Below are positions 44,549-53,368 of a stretch of DNA of 64,000 bases, piece by piece. Positions within the stretch are counted from its first letter, which is position 1; each line of letters starts with the position of its first letter. The notes beneath the pieces are model-generated. The model ran no database searches. It had not been told where the DNA came from and worked only from the letters and a program-made list of their open reading frames with translations. The translations under genes and the position numbers were made by a program. The stretch is from JBEBVQ01 sp037190845 (GTDB taxonomy: Bacteria; Bacteroidota; Bacteroidia; Chitinophagales; Chitinophagaceae): the NCBI GenBank assembly GCA_037190845.1, contig JBBCJI010000001.1, positions 248,001 to 312,000 of the forward strand, given 5' to 3'.

Positions 44549-44574
44549 GATTTTATGAGTATTTATCCAGAAAA

Positions 44575-45129
44575 TTATACCCTCGCATTTTGTACTTTTC
44601 CGGCAAAAACACGTTGCGCCAGGAAGTACAGTCCGAATAACAGACCGCTGCCGATCAGATCTCCGATCATTGAATTACGGTAAAACGGAATAGCCATGAC
44701 ATAAGCCTTTACCAATCCTGCCCAGGAATATCCGTTCCAGCCTTCGGCAAAATAACCAAAGTTGGAAACCAGGAAAAACAGTGCAGACCCACCAAGTGTG
44801 AAGAATACGACATTAAGCGGTTTAATGTTTTTCAGGAAGAAGCCCAACCCGGTAACTGCGATCAATCCGCCATAGGTAAACAGTTGAGCCGGTCCGTAAA
44901 AACCAGGTGTTGATGTAAACAACTGGAAATATACATCTCCAAGGAATTGCCCCATCAAAGCAAACAGGAAAGCGTAGCGCTTGTCTTTAATAACTGCACC
45001 GGCAAAAAGCCCCAATGCGGCTAACGGTGCAAAATTGTACCAATGCATTTCAGCATTAACCACCCTTGCGGTTGCAGCCATTAATATTAATCCTGCGGCG
45101 ATAAGTACTTGAACGTGTGATTGCTTCAT
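44575..45129 (-). CDS. DUF6580-like membrane protein
   Basis: 184 aa from ATG 45129 (the frame opens at a TTG nine codons earlier). Six hydrophobic segments; motifs MHWYNFAPLAALGLFAGA, QFLGDVYFQLFT, SNFGYFAEGWNGYSWAGL and FYRNSMIGDLIGSGLLFG. I recall this pattern from a conserved Bacteroidota family described as putative transport proteins with a resemblance to ECF substrate-binding subunits; the substrate is unknown. Confidence 0.7.
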   Translation of the reverse strand: MKQSHVQVLIAAGLILMAATARVVNAEMHWYNFAPLAALGLFAGAVIKDKRYAFLFALMGQFLGDVYFQLFTSTPGFYGPAQLFTYGGLIAVTGLGFFLKNIKPLNVVFFTLGGSALFFLVSNFGYFAEGWNGYSWAGLVKAYVMAIPFYRNSMIGDLIGSGLLFGLYFLAQRVFAGKVQNARV

Positions 45130-45216
45130 CTCTTTATTTAAATTCTGGTACGGCAAAAATACAACTAATACGATAATTATTTGACTACATGAGCTTTTTC
45201 AAATTCATCAGAAAGT

Positions 45217-46686
45217 TTACCGGCTGTAATTCGGCGCTTCTTTGGTGATCACCACATCATGCGGATGACTTTCAGCCATAGACGCTGCTGTGATACGGAT
45301 AAACTGCGCATCCTCCTGCAATGCTTTGATGTCTTTGGCTCCGCAATAGCCCATCCCGGCACGTAAACCACCGACAAACTGCTGTATCACTTCATTCAGG
45401 GTTCCTTTATATGGTACACGCCCTACGATCCCTTCCGGTACCAGCTTCTTGATATCCGCTTCCACATCCTGAAAATAACGGTCACTGCTACCCTCTTTCA
45501 TCGCTTCCACAGAACCCATACCCCGGTAGGATTTGAATTTACGCCCTTCATAGATAATTGTTTCACCCGGGCTTTCTTCTGTACCGGCAAATATCGAACC
45601 TGCCATCACACAGGATGCGCCGGCAGCGATCGCTTTGACCATATCCCCCGTATAGCGGATACCACCATCGGCAATAACAGGGATCCCCCGTTTTTTCAAA
45701 GCCTGCACCGCTTCCATAACAGCCGTAAGCTGTGGCGCTCCTGCACCGGTCACTACACGTGTAGTGCATATGGATCCGGGGCCTACACCTACTTTCACCG
45801 CATCTGCACCGGCTTCTGCCAGGGCAACCGCTCCCGCTCCCGTAGCTACATTGCCGGCTATCACCTGCAATCCTTTAAATGTTTTTTTGACCAGCTTCAC
45901 CATATCCAGCACTCCTTTGCTGTGGCCATGGGCGCTATCGAGCGTCACCACATCCACACCGGCTTGCTTCAGGGCTTCCACACGCTGCAACGTATCGGAA
46001 GTAATACCAACTGCAGCACCGACAACCAGGCGCCCAAAGCCATCTTTGCTGGCATTGGGATAACTCTTCAGATTGATGATATCACGAAATGTGATCAACC
46101 CGATGAGTCGTCCGGATTTATCGACGATCGGGAGCTTTTCTATCTTATATTGTTCCAGTATCTTTTCTGCTTTGGCCATAGTGGTTGTCTGCGGGGCCGT
46201 AACAAGGTTTTGTGTTGTCATGACTGCCGACACCTTCTTTTTCTCGTTTTTCTCAAAACGGAGATCCCGGTTTGTCAGGATGCCTACCAGCTTTTTTTGT
46301 TCGTCGACGATCGGGATGCCGCCAATCCGGTTGTCGCGCATCAGCTTCCGGGCTTCGCCGATCGTGGCTTCCGGCAATAACGTAATGGGATCAACGATCA
46401 GCCCGCTCTCAGAGCGTTTCACCTTCCGCGCCTGCTCTGCCTGACGCTCAATACTCATGTTTTTATGCAACATGCCAATACCGCCTTCTCGGGCTAACGC
46501 AATGGCAAGTGTATCTTCCGTAACGGTATCCATTGCAGCGGACACCATCGGAATATTTAACAGAATGTCTTTTGTAAGTTTTGTGGTAAGGCTTACTTCC
46601 CTGGGCAGGACTTCGGAGTAAGCAGGAACAAGGAGTACATCATCAAACGTAAGTCCTTCTCCGTAAAACTTGGATTTTGCAGCCAT
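45217..46686 (-). CDS. guaB: Inosine-5'-monophosphate dehydrogenase
   Basis: 489 aa from ATG 46686 (start chosen because [18 protein letters not shown], the universal IMPDH opening, follows at once). Two CBS domains are inserted near residues 95-205. The catalytic Cys lies in [15 protein letters not shown], followed by [12 protein letters not shown] and the flap [10 protein letters not shown]. It oxidises IMP to XMP in GMP synthesis. Confidence 0.97.
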   Translation of the reverse strand: MAAKSKFYGEGLTFDDVLLVPAYSEVLPREVSLTTKLTKDILLNIPMVSAAMDTVTEDTLAIALAREGGIGMLHKNMSIERQAEQARKVKRSESGLIVDPITLLPEATIGEARKLMRDNRIGGIPIVDEQKKLVGILTNRDLRFEKNEKKKVSAVMTTQNLVTAPQTTTMAKAEKILEQYKIEKLPIVDKSGRLIGLITFRDIINLKSYPNASKDGFGRLVVGAAVGITSDTLQRVEALKQAGVDVVTLDSAHGHSKGVLDMVKLVKKTFKGLQVIAGNVATGAGAVALAEAGADAVKVGVGPGSICTTRVVTGAGAPQLTAVMEAVQALKKRGIPVIADGGIRYTGDMVKAIAAGASCVMAGSIFAGTEESPGETIIYEGRKFKSYRGMGSVEAMKEGSSDRYFQDVEADIKKLVPEGIVGRVPYKGTLNEVIQQFVGGLRAGMGYCGAKDIKALQEDAQFIRITAASMAESHPHDVVITKEAPNYSR

Positions 46687-46689
46687 GTG

Positions 46690-46697
46690 CAAAGATA
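46690..46697 (-). promoter_or_regulatory. -7 promoter box of guaB, implying a leaderless or near-leaderless mRNA
   Basis: On the minus strand TATCTTTG (consensus TAnnTTTG) is followed by CAC and then the ATG of guaB. Confidence 0.5.
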
Positions 46698-46755
46698 TGG
46701 AGCGGAATTGAAAAACAAAAATCCCTCCCCCCGCCCCGGAGGAGTATAAAATCAA

Positions 46756-46777
46756 AACAGGGGCTGATGCCCCTGTT
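46756..46777 (-). terminator. Intrinsic terminator of the HU gene
   Basis: Perfect 9-bp stem AACAGGGGC / GCCCCTGTT with 4-nt loop, followed on the minus strand by TTGATTTT. It lies 27 bp after the HU stop. Confidence 0.75.
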
Positions 46778-46804
46778 CCTTATCACTCAAAGATTATTCA
46801 AAAC

Positions 46805-47095
46805 TTATTTTTTGATCTTGGCAGTGGCTACTTTCTCAGCAAACTCTTTACCGGCTTTGAATTTCGGTGTTTTGCTTGCTTTGATCTTGATCACTTCGCC
46901 GGTCTGGGGATTGCGGCCGTTACGTGCTGCACGCTGTGCAACAGAAAAAGTACCAAATCCTACAAGCGTAACTTTATCGCCTTTTTTCAAAGTCGATACA
47001 ACTGCGCCGGTAAATGCTTCCAGGGCTTCTCCAGCTTGTACTTTAGTGATACCTGCATCTTTTGCAATCTGGTCAATTAATTCTGCTTTGTTCAT
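46805..47095 (-). CDS. HU-family nucleoid DNA-binding protein
   Basis: 96 aa. Classic HU/IHF sequence: [40 protein letters not shown] (the DNA-intercalating arm) and a C-terminal Lys-rich tail. It acts as a small dimeric DNA-bending protein. The gene stands alone with its own terminator. Confidence 0.96.
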   Translation of the reverse strand: MNKAELIDQIAKDAGITKVQAGEALEAFTGAVVSTLKKGDKVTLVGFGTFSVAQRAARNGRNPQTGEVIKIKASKTPKFKAGKEFAEKVATAKIKK

Positions 47096-47220
47096 ACTTT
47101 TTGAATTTAAAGGTTTGTGAGGTGCAATTTTACAACAATAATACCATATTGCACAAAAAAAATATTCCGGAAAAACCCGCCATTAGCCGGATGACAGAGA
47201 TTTTGATGGCCAAATAAAAA

Positions 47221-47250
47221 GCCGGAAAAGGGAATATTCCTTTTTCCGGC
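47221..47250 (-). terminator. Intrinsic terminator of the second tRNA-Cys
   Basis: On the minus strand GCCGGAAAAAGG, loop AATATT, CCCTTTTCCGGC, followed by TTTTTATTT. It begins 4 bp beyond the tRNA 3' end. Confidence 0.8.
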
Positions 47251-47254
47251 CTGG

Positions 47255-47325
47255 AGGTCGCGAGCGGATTCGAACCGCTGTACGAGGTTTTGCAGACCTC
47301 TGCCTAGCCACTCGGCCACGCGACC
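47255..47325 (-). tRNA. tRNA-Cys (GCA), second gene
   Basis: 71 nt. Acceptor GGTCGCG/CGCGACC, discriminator T, anticodon arm AGGT-CTGCAAA-ACCT with anticodon GCA, T-arm GCGG-TTCGAAT-CCGC. The body differs in most stems from the tRNA-Cys at 43747, so it is a distinct isodecoder rather than a fresh duplicate. Confidence 0.95.
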
Positions 47326-47386
47326 TTATTGAGTATGAATCATTAAAGAACTTTACAACAGGTATACCCCGTCTCCGTAAGGACGG

Positions 47387-47394
47387 CAAATGTA
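47387..47394 (-). promoter_or_regulatory. -7 promoter box of the second tRNA-Cys
   Basis: Minus-strand TACATTTG fits TAnnTTTG and lies 61 bp upstream of the tRNA. No strong -33 TTTG is seen. Confidence 0.4.
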
Positions 47395-47501
47395 GGAACA
47401 AAATTACTTCTGTACAAGCCTTCCTTGAAAATATAATAAGTACAGCGCTCTTCCGGTATCGTGATCATCAATTGAAATCTAAATCCATTACTTTTACACT
47501 C

Positions 47502-48791
47502 ATGTTCCCCGATTTCCGTTATATAGCAGCCCTCATTCCGGGCGTAGAACAGCCATGGGAATGGCTCAGTATTTTCAAGACTTTCGGACTGTTTGTAGCG
47601 CTTGGCTTCCTCGGCGCTGCATGGACGCTGGTCGTTGAATTAAGGAGAAAAGAAAAACAAGGCTTGTTGTTACCCGAATTCACTACTATAGAAACCGGGA
47701 AACCGGCCTCTACCATGGAACTTTTCTGGTCGGCACTGATCGGTTTTGTTCTGGGTTACAAACTCGGAGGCATTTTTGGCAACTGGCAGGAGATATCCCC
47801 CAATCCTATGGGCTATCTGTTTTCCCTGAAAGGGAATGTGCTTATCGGCATTATCGGCGCCCTCCTGATGGGATACAGCCGCTATTCAGAAAAGAAAAAG
47901 CAGGTTTTACCACAACCTCAGACAAAACGTATTGCCGTCTATCCACACCAGCGTGTCAGTGAGATCATCCTGCTTGCCTTTATCGGAGGGATTGTAGGGG
48001 CCAAGGTATTTAACGCTCTTGAGACCTGGGAAGACTTCATCCGGGATCCTGCCGGCAACCTGCTGTCGTCCAGCGGGCTTACCTTTTATGGCGGACTGAT
48101 CACTGCAGCTGCTATGATCTATTATTATTCCAGAAAACACAAGATCGGATTTGATCACTTGTGTGATGCTATTGCCCCGGGCCTTATGCTGGCCTATGGG
48201 ATCGGCAGGCTTGGATGTCATTTTTCCGGCGATGGCGATTGGGGCATCTATAACAGCGCCTATATTACAGATGCCGGCGGCGTCCTGAAAGCCGCTACTC
48301 AGGCAGAATTCCAATCCATGCTCCAATCTTTCCCTGCATATTTCTCACGTGAGTTTGGCAGCATTGCTGCCGTGCCGCATTTGTATGCGCCCGCACCAGG
48401 CTGGCTCCCCGACTGGCTTTTTGCCATGAACTACCCGAATAATGTAAATAGTGACGGCATCCTGCTCACCGGTTGTACCGGTGATTACTGTGCTGTGCTG
48501 CCAGCAGGTGTCTTTCCGACGCCCATTTATGAAGCCGTTGGCTGCACGTTGCTGTTCTTTATTTTATGGAAGCTGCGTAAGCGTATTAGCGCCCCCTTTC
48601 ATTTGTTTGGCATTTACCTGATCATGAATGGTGCAGAACGTTTTTTCGTAGAGAAGATACGGGTAAATTACAAGTATGACTGGGGATTGCTACACCCTAC
48701 CCAGGCAGAGATCATATCTGCATCGCTGATGCTTGCTGGAATATTAATACTGGTATTTTACAAAAGAAAAAAGGCAATAAAAATGCCGTAA
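47502..48791 (+). CDS. lgt: Prolipoprotein diacylglyceryl transferase
   Basis: 429 aa from ATG 47502 (a TTG ten codons upstream is less likely). Multi-spanning inner-membrane enzyme; the Lgt signature is present as YGIGRLGCHFSGDGDWG, and YGGLITAAAMIYYY and PTPIYEAVGC are also typical. It is longer than the 260-300 aa of proteobacterial Lgt, as in other Bacteroidota, owing to an N-terminal extension and a periplasmic loop. It attaches the lipid to the Cys of the many lipoproteins in this genome. Confidence 0.92.
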   Translation: MFPDFRYIAALIPGVEQPWEWLSIFKTFGLFVALGFLGAAWTLVVELRRKEKQGLLLPEFTTIETGKPASTMELFWSALIGFVLGYKLGGIFGNWQEISPNPMGYLFSLKGNVLIGIIGALLMGYSRYSEKKKQVLPQPQTKRIAVYPHQRVSEIILLAFIGGIVGAKVFNALETWEDFIRDPAGNLLSSSGLTFYGGLITAAAMIYYYSRKHKIGFDHLCDAIAPGLMLAYGIGRLGCHFSGDGDWGIYNSAYITDAGGVLKAATQAEFQSMLQSFPAYFSREFGSIAAVPHLYAPAPGWLPDWLFAMNYPNNVNSDGILLTGCTGDYCAVLPAGVFPTPIYEAVGCTLLFFILWKLRKRISAPFHLFGIYLIMNGAERFFVEKIRVNYKYDWGLLHPTQAEIISASLMLAGILILVFYKRKKAIKMP

Positions 48792-48847
48792 CACGTAGCG
48801 GCAAGACATACCTTGTCACTGCGTAGGATACTGTACGTATATCAGAA

Positions 48848-49431
48848 TTAGAGTCTGTTTAAAATTCCGACATTAGCACATGTGTAAAAGGATATTTAAC
48901 GTTACCCGGTAAAAAGTGGATATGTCAAAATATCCCTGATACTCTCCCGGCAGGATGCAGCTCCACTATTCTGACTACTGAGCGGTGACAAACGAACAAC
49001 TTGCCCCTCCCCTTGTAACAAGCTTTTTATGCTGCCTTTTCAGGGCGCAGCAGGGGATGTGTGGGTTTCATTTGGAACCCGGGGCGATGCCCCCCGGCTA
49101 TGTATATCAAACGCTTTCAGCCTTTTGAGTTTCAGGTACGGTATATCTTCCGGCAGGTGACAGGAGGAGATTATAACAACATAACGATCTTAGCTACGAT
49201 CATAAGTTATCTTTTAAGAGTGACAGGAGGCGATTATAACAACATAACCTTCGATATTCCGGATAAAGGGGGCCGGCGCCCCGAAGGGGCAGTATATATA
49301 AAACCCAACGCATTGCGTTGCGCACAACATGCTCACCACCACAACCCCGCCCTGAAAGGGCAGCATGCACCCGGGCTAATGTTTTCCAATGCAATACATT
49401 ATCATCTGAATAAATTTCAGACAGCTTCTAA
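48848..49431. mobile_element. MITE-like repeat, copy 2 (584 bp)
   Basis: Ends TTAGAGTCTGTTTAAAATT and, inverted, TTAGAAGCTGTCTGAAATT match at 15 of 19 positions and resemble those of the elements at 40.5 and 62.8 kb. Inside are the paired stretches TGCCTTTTCAGGGCG and CCGCCCTGAAAGGGCA and a direct repeat (49156 and 49218). No gene is seen. The right end lies 3 bp from the stop of the DUF445 gene. Confidence 0.5.
49156..49251. repeat. Direct repeat, two copies at 63-bp spacing
   Basis: GTGACAGGAGG(A/C)GATTATAACAACATAAC occurs at about 49157-49186 and 49220-49249 with one mismatch. Lies inside the MITE-like element. Confidence 0.7.
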
Positions 49432-49434
49432 GGT

Positions 49435-50052
49435 TCAGAAAAAATGTACGAGCAGTAACTGCAGTAACCCGATCATAAATCCAATCAATCCGCCGATCAG
49501 TTCGATAAAGCGGAATTCTTTGCTCAGGATACTTACGAGTATTTCTTCAAGCTTGTCGGAAGAAAAATTGCTGATTTTTTCAGCGACAATCTTTTCAACA
49601 TCTATCTGATCGCTCAGACTGCTGGTGTATTTTTCGATCACCTGCGGTAACAGCAGGTCTATTTCTTCCATCAACCCTTCTTTGATCTTGCCGATGGTCC
49701 CCTGCCCGATAAACATGGCAATGACAGGCAATTTCTCTTTCAGCTTTTCCTGCAAGAAATGATCCAGATGCTGTTCTATATCCGGACGGACAACCGATAA
49801 TTGCTGCGGATCCCTTAACCGGACGGCAATTTCATCGAAATGCAGCAGTTCTTTCGCTACTATGCTTCCCAATTTGGTCGCAATCTGTTGTTGCCTTTTA
49901 GGAAAAATGCCCTGGATCTTCATCCCCAGTATATTCACCGGACGGCGGGGATGAAACAACATCTTGATAGCGATCCAGTTGGTAAACCAGGCGATCAAAG
50001 CGGAGATGACCGGCAGTAATAATAATGTAGGATTATCCATTGGGATGGTCAT
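49435..50052 (-). CDS. DUF445 family membrane protein
   Basis: 205 aa. An N-terminal helix with ALIAWFTNWIAIKMLFHPRRP and GIFPKRQQQIATKLGSIV is diagnostic of DUF445, and a C-terminal helix (IGGLIGFMIGLLQLLLVHFF) makes a hairpin-like anchored protein. The function of the family is unknown (envelope-associated in some bacteria). The length is half that of the long form, as in other Bacteroidota. ATGs at 50052 and 50040 are both possible starts. Confidence 0.88.
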   Translation of the reverse strand: MTIPMDNPTLLLLPVISALIAWFTNWIAIKMLFHPRRPVNILGMKIQGIFPKRQQQIATKLGSIVAKELLHFDEIAVRLRDPQQLSVVRPDIEQHLDHFLQEKLKEKLPVIAMFIGQGTIGKIKEGLMEEIDLLLPQVIEKYTSSLSDQIDVEKIVAEKISNFSSDKLEEILVSILSKEFRFIELIGGLIGFMIGLLQLLLVHFF

Positions 50053-50064
50053 TCAAAAGGCTTA

Positions 50065-50072
50065 CAAAGCTA
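50065..50072 (-). promoter_or_regulatory. -7 promoter box of the DUF445 gene
   Basis: Minus-strand TAGCTTTG fits TAnnTTTG and lies 12 bp before the ATG at 50052. Confidence 0.45.
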
Positions 50073-50189
50073 AGGCATTTGCCTGATGCTTCATATCCCT
50101 GTTTCATCTGGATATAATACATTGCCCTGGGTGGGTTTAACAACTTTTTGCAGGCGTTTTTTGTACTTTAGCCGGGTTACACCAGGCTC

Positions 50190-51581
50190 ATGAATCCAAA
50201 GCATCTCCGGAAGAAAATACGTTATCTGTCCCAATACATACCCTTCACCCTCAATACGGTATTGTGGGTACTGGCGGTTTGGCTATGTTACCGGATATTA
50301 TATACAGCGCCACCCAAAGAATCCGGGATGGACACGGACTCATTCCGTGAACTGGTCGTGCTGATGGGTAAGATTGCATATTGGTTTGTCGTTGTGCTTG
50401 CCGCTGTTTCCGTTATCAGCGCCCTGCTGTCCTGGCTGCATTACCTGTGGCTGCAAAAAAAGAAAGGATACCGGCTCGACCTGCACTTTACCACCGAAAC
50501 CCCGAAAAACAAAGAGCCCCGGTTATATCTTAATGCGCAATTGCAGGGTACGCACAGACCGTTGCTCGGATTTGTAAAAGGGAGATTATTTTATGACGAT
50601 CACCAGATGACGGACAAGTTTCCGCTGCTATCTAATAAAAGGCAGGAAGACAGCCTGCGCCGGAAAGCGATCACCGGACGCAGCCGCCTGCTCCTGCCCG
50701 ACATCCGGGAGTATCGGCTGCAGGGGGGATTTATCTATTTCGAGGACATGCTGCACCTGTTGTCCCTGCCGGTACGGCAACCGCTGAACGAACAGTTTTA
50801 TCAGCCGCCGGTACTTACAGAGGCTGCAGAACACGAAGTCTTCCCAAAAAAAACAGAAACCACAGACGTCCGGATTGAGCAGATGCGCCGGGTAGAAGGA
50901 GAATATCTGAATTACAAAGATTTTGAAGCAGGCGATGATGTGCGGCGTATTGTCTGGAAGGTGTACGCCCGCAACCGGGAACTGGTAGTGCGTATCCCGG
51001 AAATGTTTGAACCATATGCTTCTCATCTGTATTTCTATGCTTCTTTTGAAGCAGCGATAAAAAAACAATGGCTCGGCGAAGGTTATCTCAGGGAGATGCT
51101 GAATTACTACAAAAATCGTGTGTGGACAGTTTACGACACGTTGGCAAAGAAAGAATGGGAAATGCGTTATATCCCGGATCAGCAGTTTGGTCTGCCCGAA
51201 GGTCTTGATGCCGCAGGCCGTGCAGCACGTATCATCAGCAATAGTGAATGGCAGCAGGATAAACCGGTGAGCAGTTATTTTAACACGCGGCAGGGAGCCG
51301 TATTGTGTGTATCCTCGCTGGTCGACCTGAGAGAGCTGGAGGCAGCGCTGGCTCAGTGCGATAGCAGCACTGTTGTTTATTATATCAGATTATCCGCCAC
51401 ATTCCGGCATTTTGCCGCCTGGGGATGGCTGAAAAGGCTGATCTTCCTCCCCCCGCAAGACAGGCTGTCGCGGTTGAGGTCTACCTGGATGTTCTCACCT
51501 GTACGGGTGCAGGTGCGGAAACAGGAACGTGAGATCGAACGGTTGCTGAAAGGGTCAAATGTGATCACCGGCGAGCTATGA
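50190..51581 (+). CDS. DUF58 domain membrane protein
   Basis: 463 aa. Two N-terminal helices (about 18-35 and 60-85) precede a beta-rich domain and the DUF58 core RVEGEYLNYKDFEAGDDVRRIVWKVYAR, which resembles a vWA/MoxR-associated module. DUF58 proteins usually work with MoxR-type AAA+ ATPases; none is encoded next to it here. The start ATG 50190 is just 20 bp after a -7-like TACTTTAG. Confidence 0.86.
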   Translation: MNPKHLRKKIRYLSQYIPFTLNTVLWVLAVWLCYRILYTAPPKESGMDTDSFRELVVLMGKIAYWFVVVLAAVSVISALLSWLHYLWLQKKKGYRLDLHFTTETPKNKEPRLYLNAQLQGTHRPLLGFVKGRLFYDDHQMTDKFPLLSNKRQEDSLRRKAITGRSRLLLPDIREYRLQGGFIYFEDMLHLLSLPVRQPLNEQFYQPPVLTEAAEHEVFPKKTETTDVRIEQMRRVEGEYLNYKDFEAGDDVRRIVWKVYARNRELVVRIPEMFEPYASHLYFYASFEAAIKKQWLGEGYLREMLNYYKNRVWTVYDTLAKKEWEMRYIPDQQFGLPEGLDAAGRAARIISNSEWQQDKPVSSYFNTRQGAVLCVSSLVDLRELEAALAQCDSSTVVYYIRLSATFRHFAAWGWLKRLIFLPPQDRLSRLRSTWMFSPVRVQVRKQEREIERLLKGSNVITGEL

Positions 51582-51601
51582 ATTAAAAACGGAAAGTTAA
51601 T

Positions 51602-52085
51602 CAGAAATATGTCATTGCGTCCCCCGAGCCGCAATCGTCTGAGATGATATGATACTCAATAAAGCTCCTCTTACACAGGAGACGATCCCGGCTCGGCGGC
51701 CTACTGTGTACCCACATCTATTATTGGGATAATATCGACAGGCAATTGTGTTGTGTTTCATATGTTCATAATAAACAGGGGGAGTACTTTTAGCAGCAAG
51801 ACAACCTATGTAATGATAACGATCGCATGTAAAGAGTACGGTGTCATGCTGACGAAGGAAGGATCCCACAAAACACGGGGAAGCACTCATTACGTGGGAT
51901 GCTTCCTTCGTCAGCATGACAAACATCCCTTACCGAAGTTCAAATATACGTTCCAGCCAATACATCAAATGGTACGTATTACATGGTCACCGCACAAGAG
52001 TGATTTTTTACCTACTTTGACAGATGGTATTTAAAAATTACACTTGTGGGTACACGGTAGGCTCAAGGCCGGGATGACATTAAAA
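51602..52085. repeat. Nested inverted repeats
   Basis: Outer arms: CGGCCTACTGTGTACCCACA near 51697-51717 and TGTGGGTACACGGTAGGC near 52045-52062, with GATCCCGGCTC / GGCCGGGATGACAT extending them. The centre contains the near-perfect palindrome at 51843-51920. No gene is seen in 51582-52139. Confidence 0.55.
51843..51920. repeat. Near-perfect 27-bp-arm hairpin
   Basis: GTCATGCTGACGAAGGAAGG... pairs with ...CTTCCTTCGTCAGCATGAC; 26 of 27 arm positions match, with a 24-nt loop. Related in its GGATCCCAC core to the palindromes at 28804 and 63012. Confidence 0.75.
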
Positions 52086-52139
52086 TCCGATAGTATTTTT
52101 AAAAAACACTTTGTATTTTGGCCGGCATATACAATCAAA

Positions 52140-53363
52140 ATGGATCAAAACAAAGCCGTTTCTCTCTTCAGCATACCCGTAATTGTTGCCGCCCTTGGAT
52201 ATTTTGTAGACATATACGACCTTTTATTATTTAGTATTGTACGCGTAGAAAGCCTGCGCGATCTTGGATTGACCGAATCTGCCATCAGCTCCGAAGGAAT
52301 GAGGATCATCAGCCACCAGATGTTCGGCCTGCTGATCGGGGGGATCATCTGGGGGGTAATGGGCGACAAGAAAGGACGTCTGAGTGTGCTGTTCGGTTCG
52401 ATATTGTTATACTCCATAGCCAACATCGCAAACGGATTTGTACAGAACGTTACACAATACAGCTGGTGTCGCTTCATTGCCGGTATTGGTCTGGCCGGCG
52501 AGCTTGGCGCCGGTATTACACTGGTAAGCGAACTGTTACCTAAAGAAAAAAGAGGCATCGGCACTTCTCTCGTAGCCGGTATCGGCATTACAGGCGCTGT
52601 GCTTGCCTATTTCATTTCCCAGCATTTTCACTGGACCACCTGTTATTTCATTGGCGGAGGTCTGGGCCTTTCCCTGTTGCTGCTGCGTGTATCCGTTTTT
52701 GAATCCGGAATGTTCAAAAATATACAACACAGTAATGTCAAAAAAGGCAATCTGCTTCAGTTTTTCAATAATGGCAAACGGTTTAAAAAATATATACTCA
52801 GTATCCTGATCGGAGCCCCGACCTGGTTTGTGATCGGTATCCTGGTATCCTTCTCAGATACATTCGCAAGAGAAATGAACATAACGGGTGAAGTTGATCC
52901 CGGTAAAGCCATCATGTATAGCTATGCTGCGCTGGCAGTTGGCGATGTACTGATTGGTTTGCTGAGCCAGCTCCTGAAAAGCCGCCGGAAAGCGCTTCTT
53001 ATTTTTTATGGTTTTACAGCCATAGCCATGTATCTGTTCTTTAATCAGTATAACGGCACAGCAGAGCGCATGTATCTGCATTGCGCCTTACTCGGATTTG
53101 GGGTAGGTTTCTGGGCAATATTTGTCACTATGGCTGCTGAGCAATTTGGTACAAATCTGCGGGCTACGGCGGCTACAACCGTTCCGAATGTGGTTCGTGG
53201 CACACTGCCGCTTCTGATGCTTCTGTTCAAAGGTCTTCAACCGACATTCAGCTACATGGAAGCCGCTATGATTACCGGCGCTGTCACCATGGCTATTTCT
53301 GTTGTTGCCGCCCTACTTACCGAAGAGACTTTCGGCAAGGATCTGAATTTCGTGGAAGAATAG
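52140..53363 (+). CDS. MFS transporter
   Basis: 407 aa from ATG 52140; upstream in-frame codons fall in the repeat and are not conserved-looking. Twelve hydrophobic helices. The loop 2-3 motif GVMGDKKGRLSVLFG is the standard MFS D-x-x-G-R-R/K signature, and SELLPKEKRGIG resembles the metabolite:H+ symporter/sugar-acid branch. The substrate cannot be told. It is convergent with the GT-C gene, 5 bp apart. Confidence 0.9.
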   Translation: MDQNKAVSLFSIPVIVAALGYFVDIYDLLLFSIVRVESLRDLGLTESAISSEGMRIISHQMFGLLIGGIIWGVMGDKKGRLSVLFGSILLYSIANIANGFVQNVTQYSWCRFIAGIGLAGELGAGITLVSELLPKEKRGIGTSLVAGIGITGAVLAYFISQHFHWTTCYFIGGGLGLSLLLLRVSVFESGMFKNIQHSNVKKGNLLQFFNNGKRFKKYILSILIGAPTWFVIGILVSFSDTFAREMNITGEVDPGKAIMYSYAALAVGDVLIGLLSQLLKSRRKALLIFYGFTAIAMYLFFNQYNGTAERMYLHCALLGFGVGFWAIFVTMAAEQFGTNLRATAATTVPNVVRGTLPLLMLLFKGLQPTFSYMEAAMITGAVTMAISVVAALLTEETFGKDLNFVEE

Positions 53364-53368
53364 ATAAT

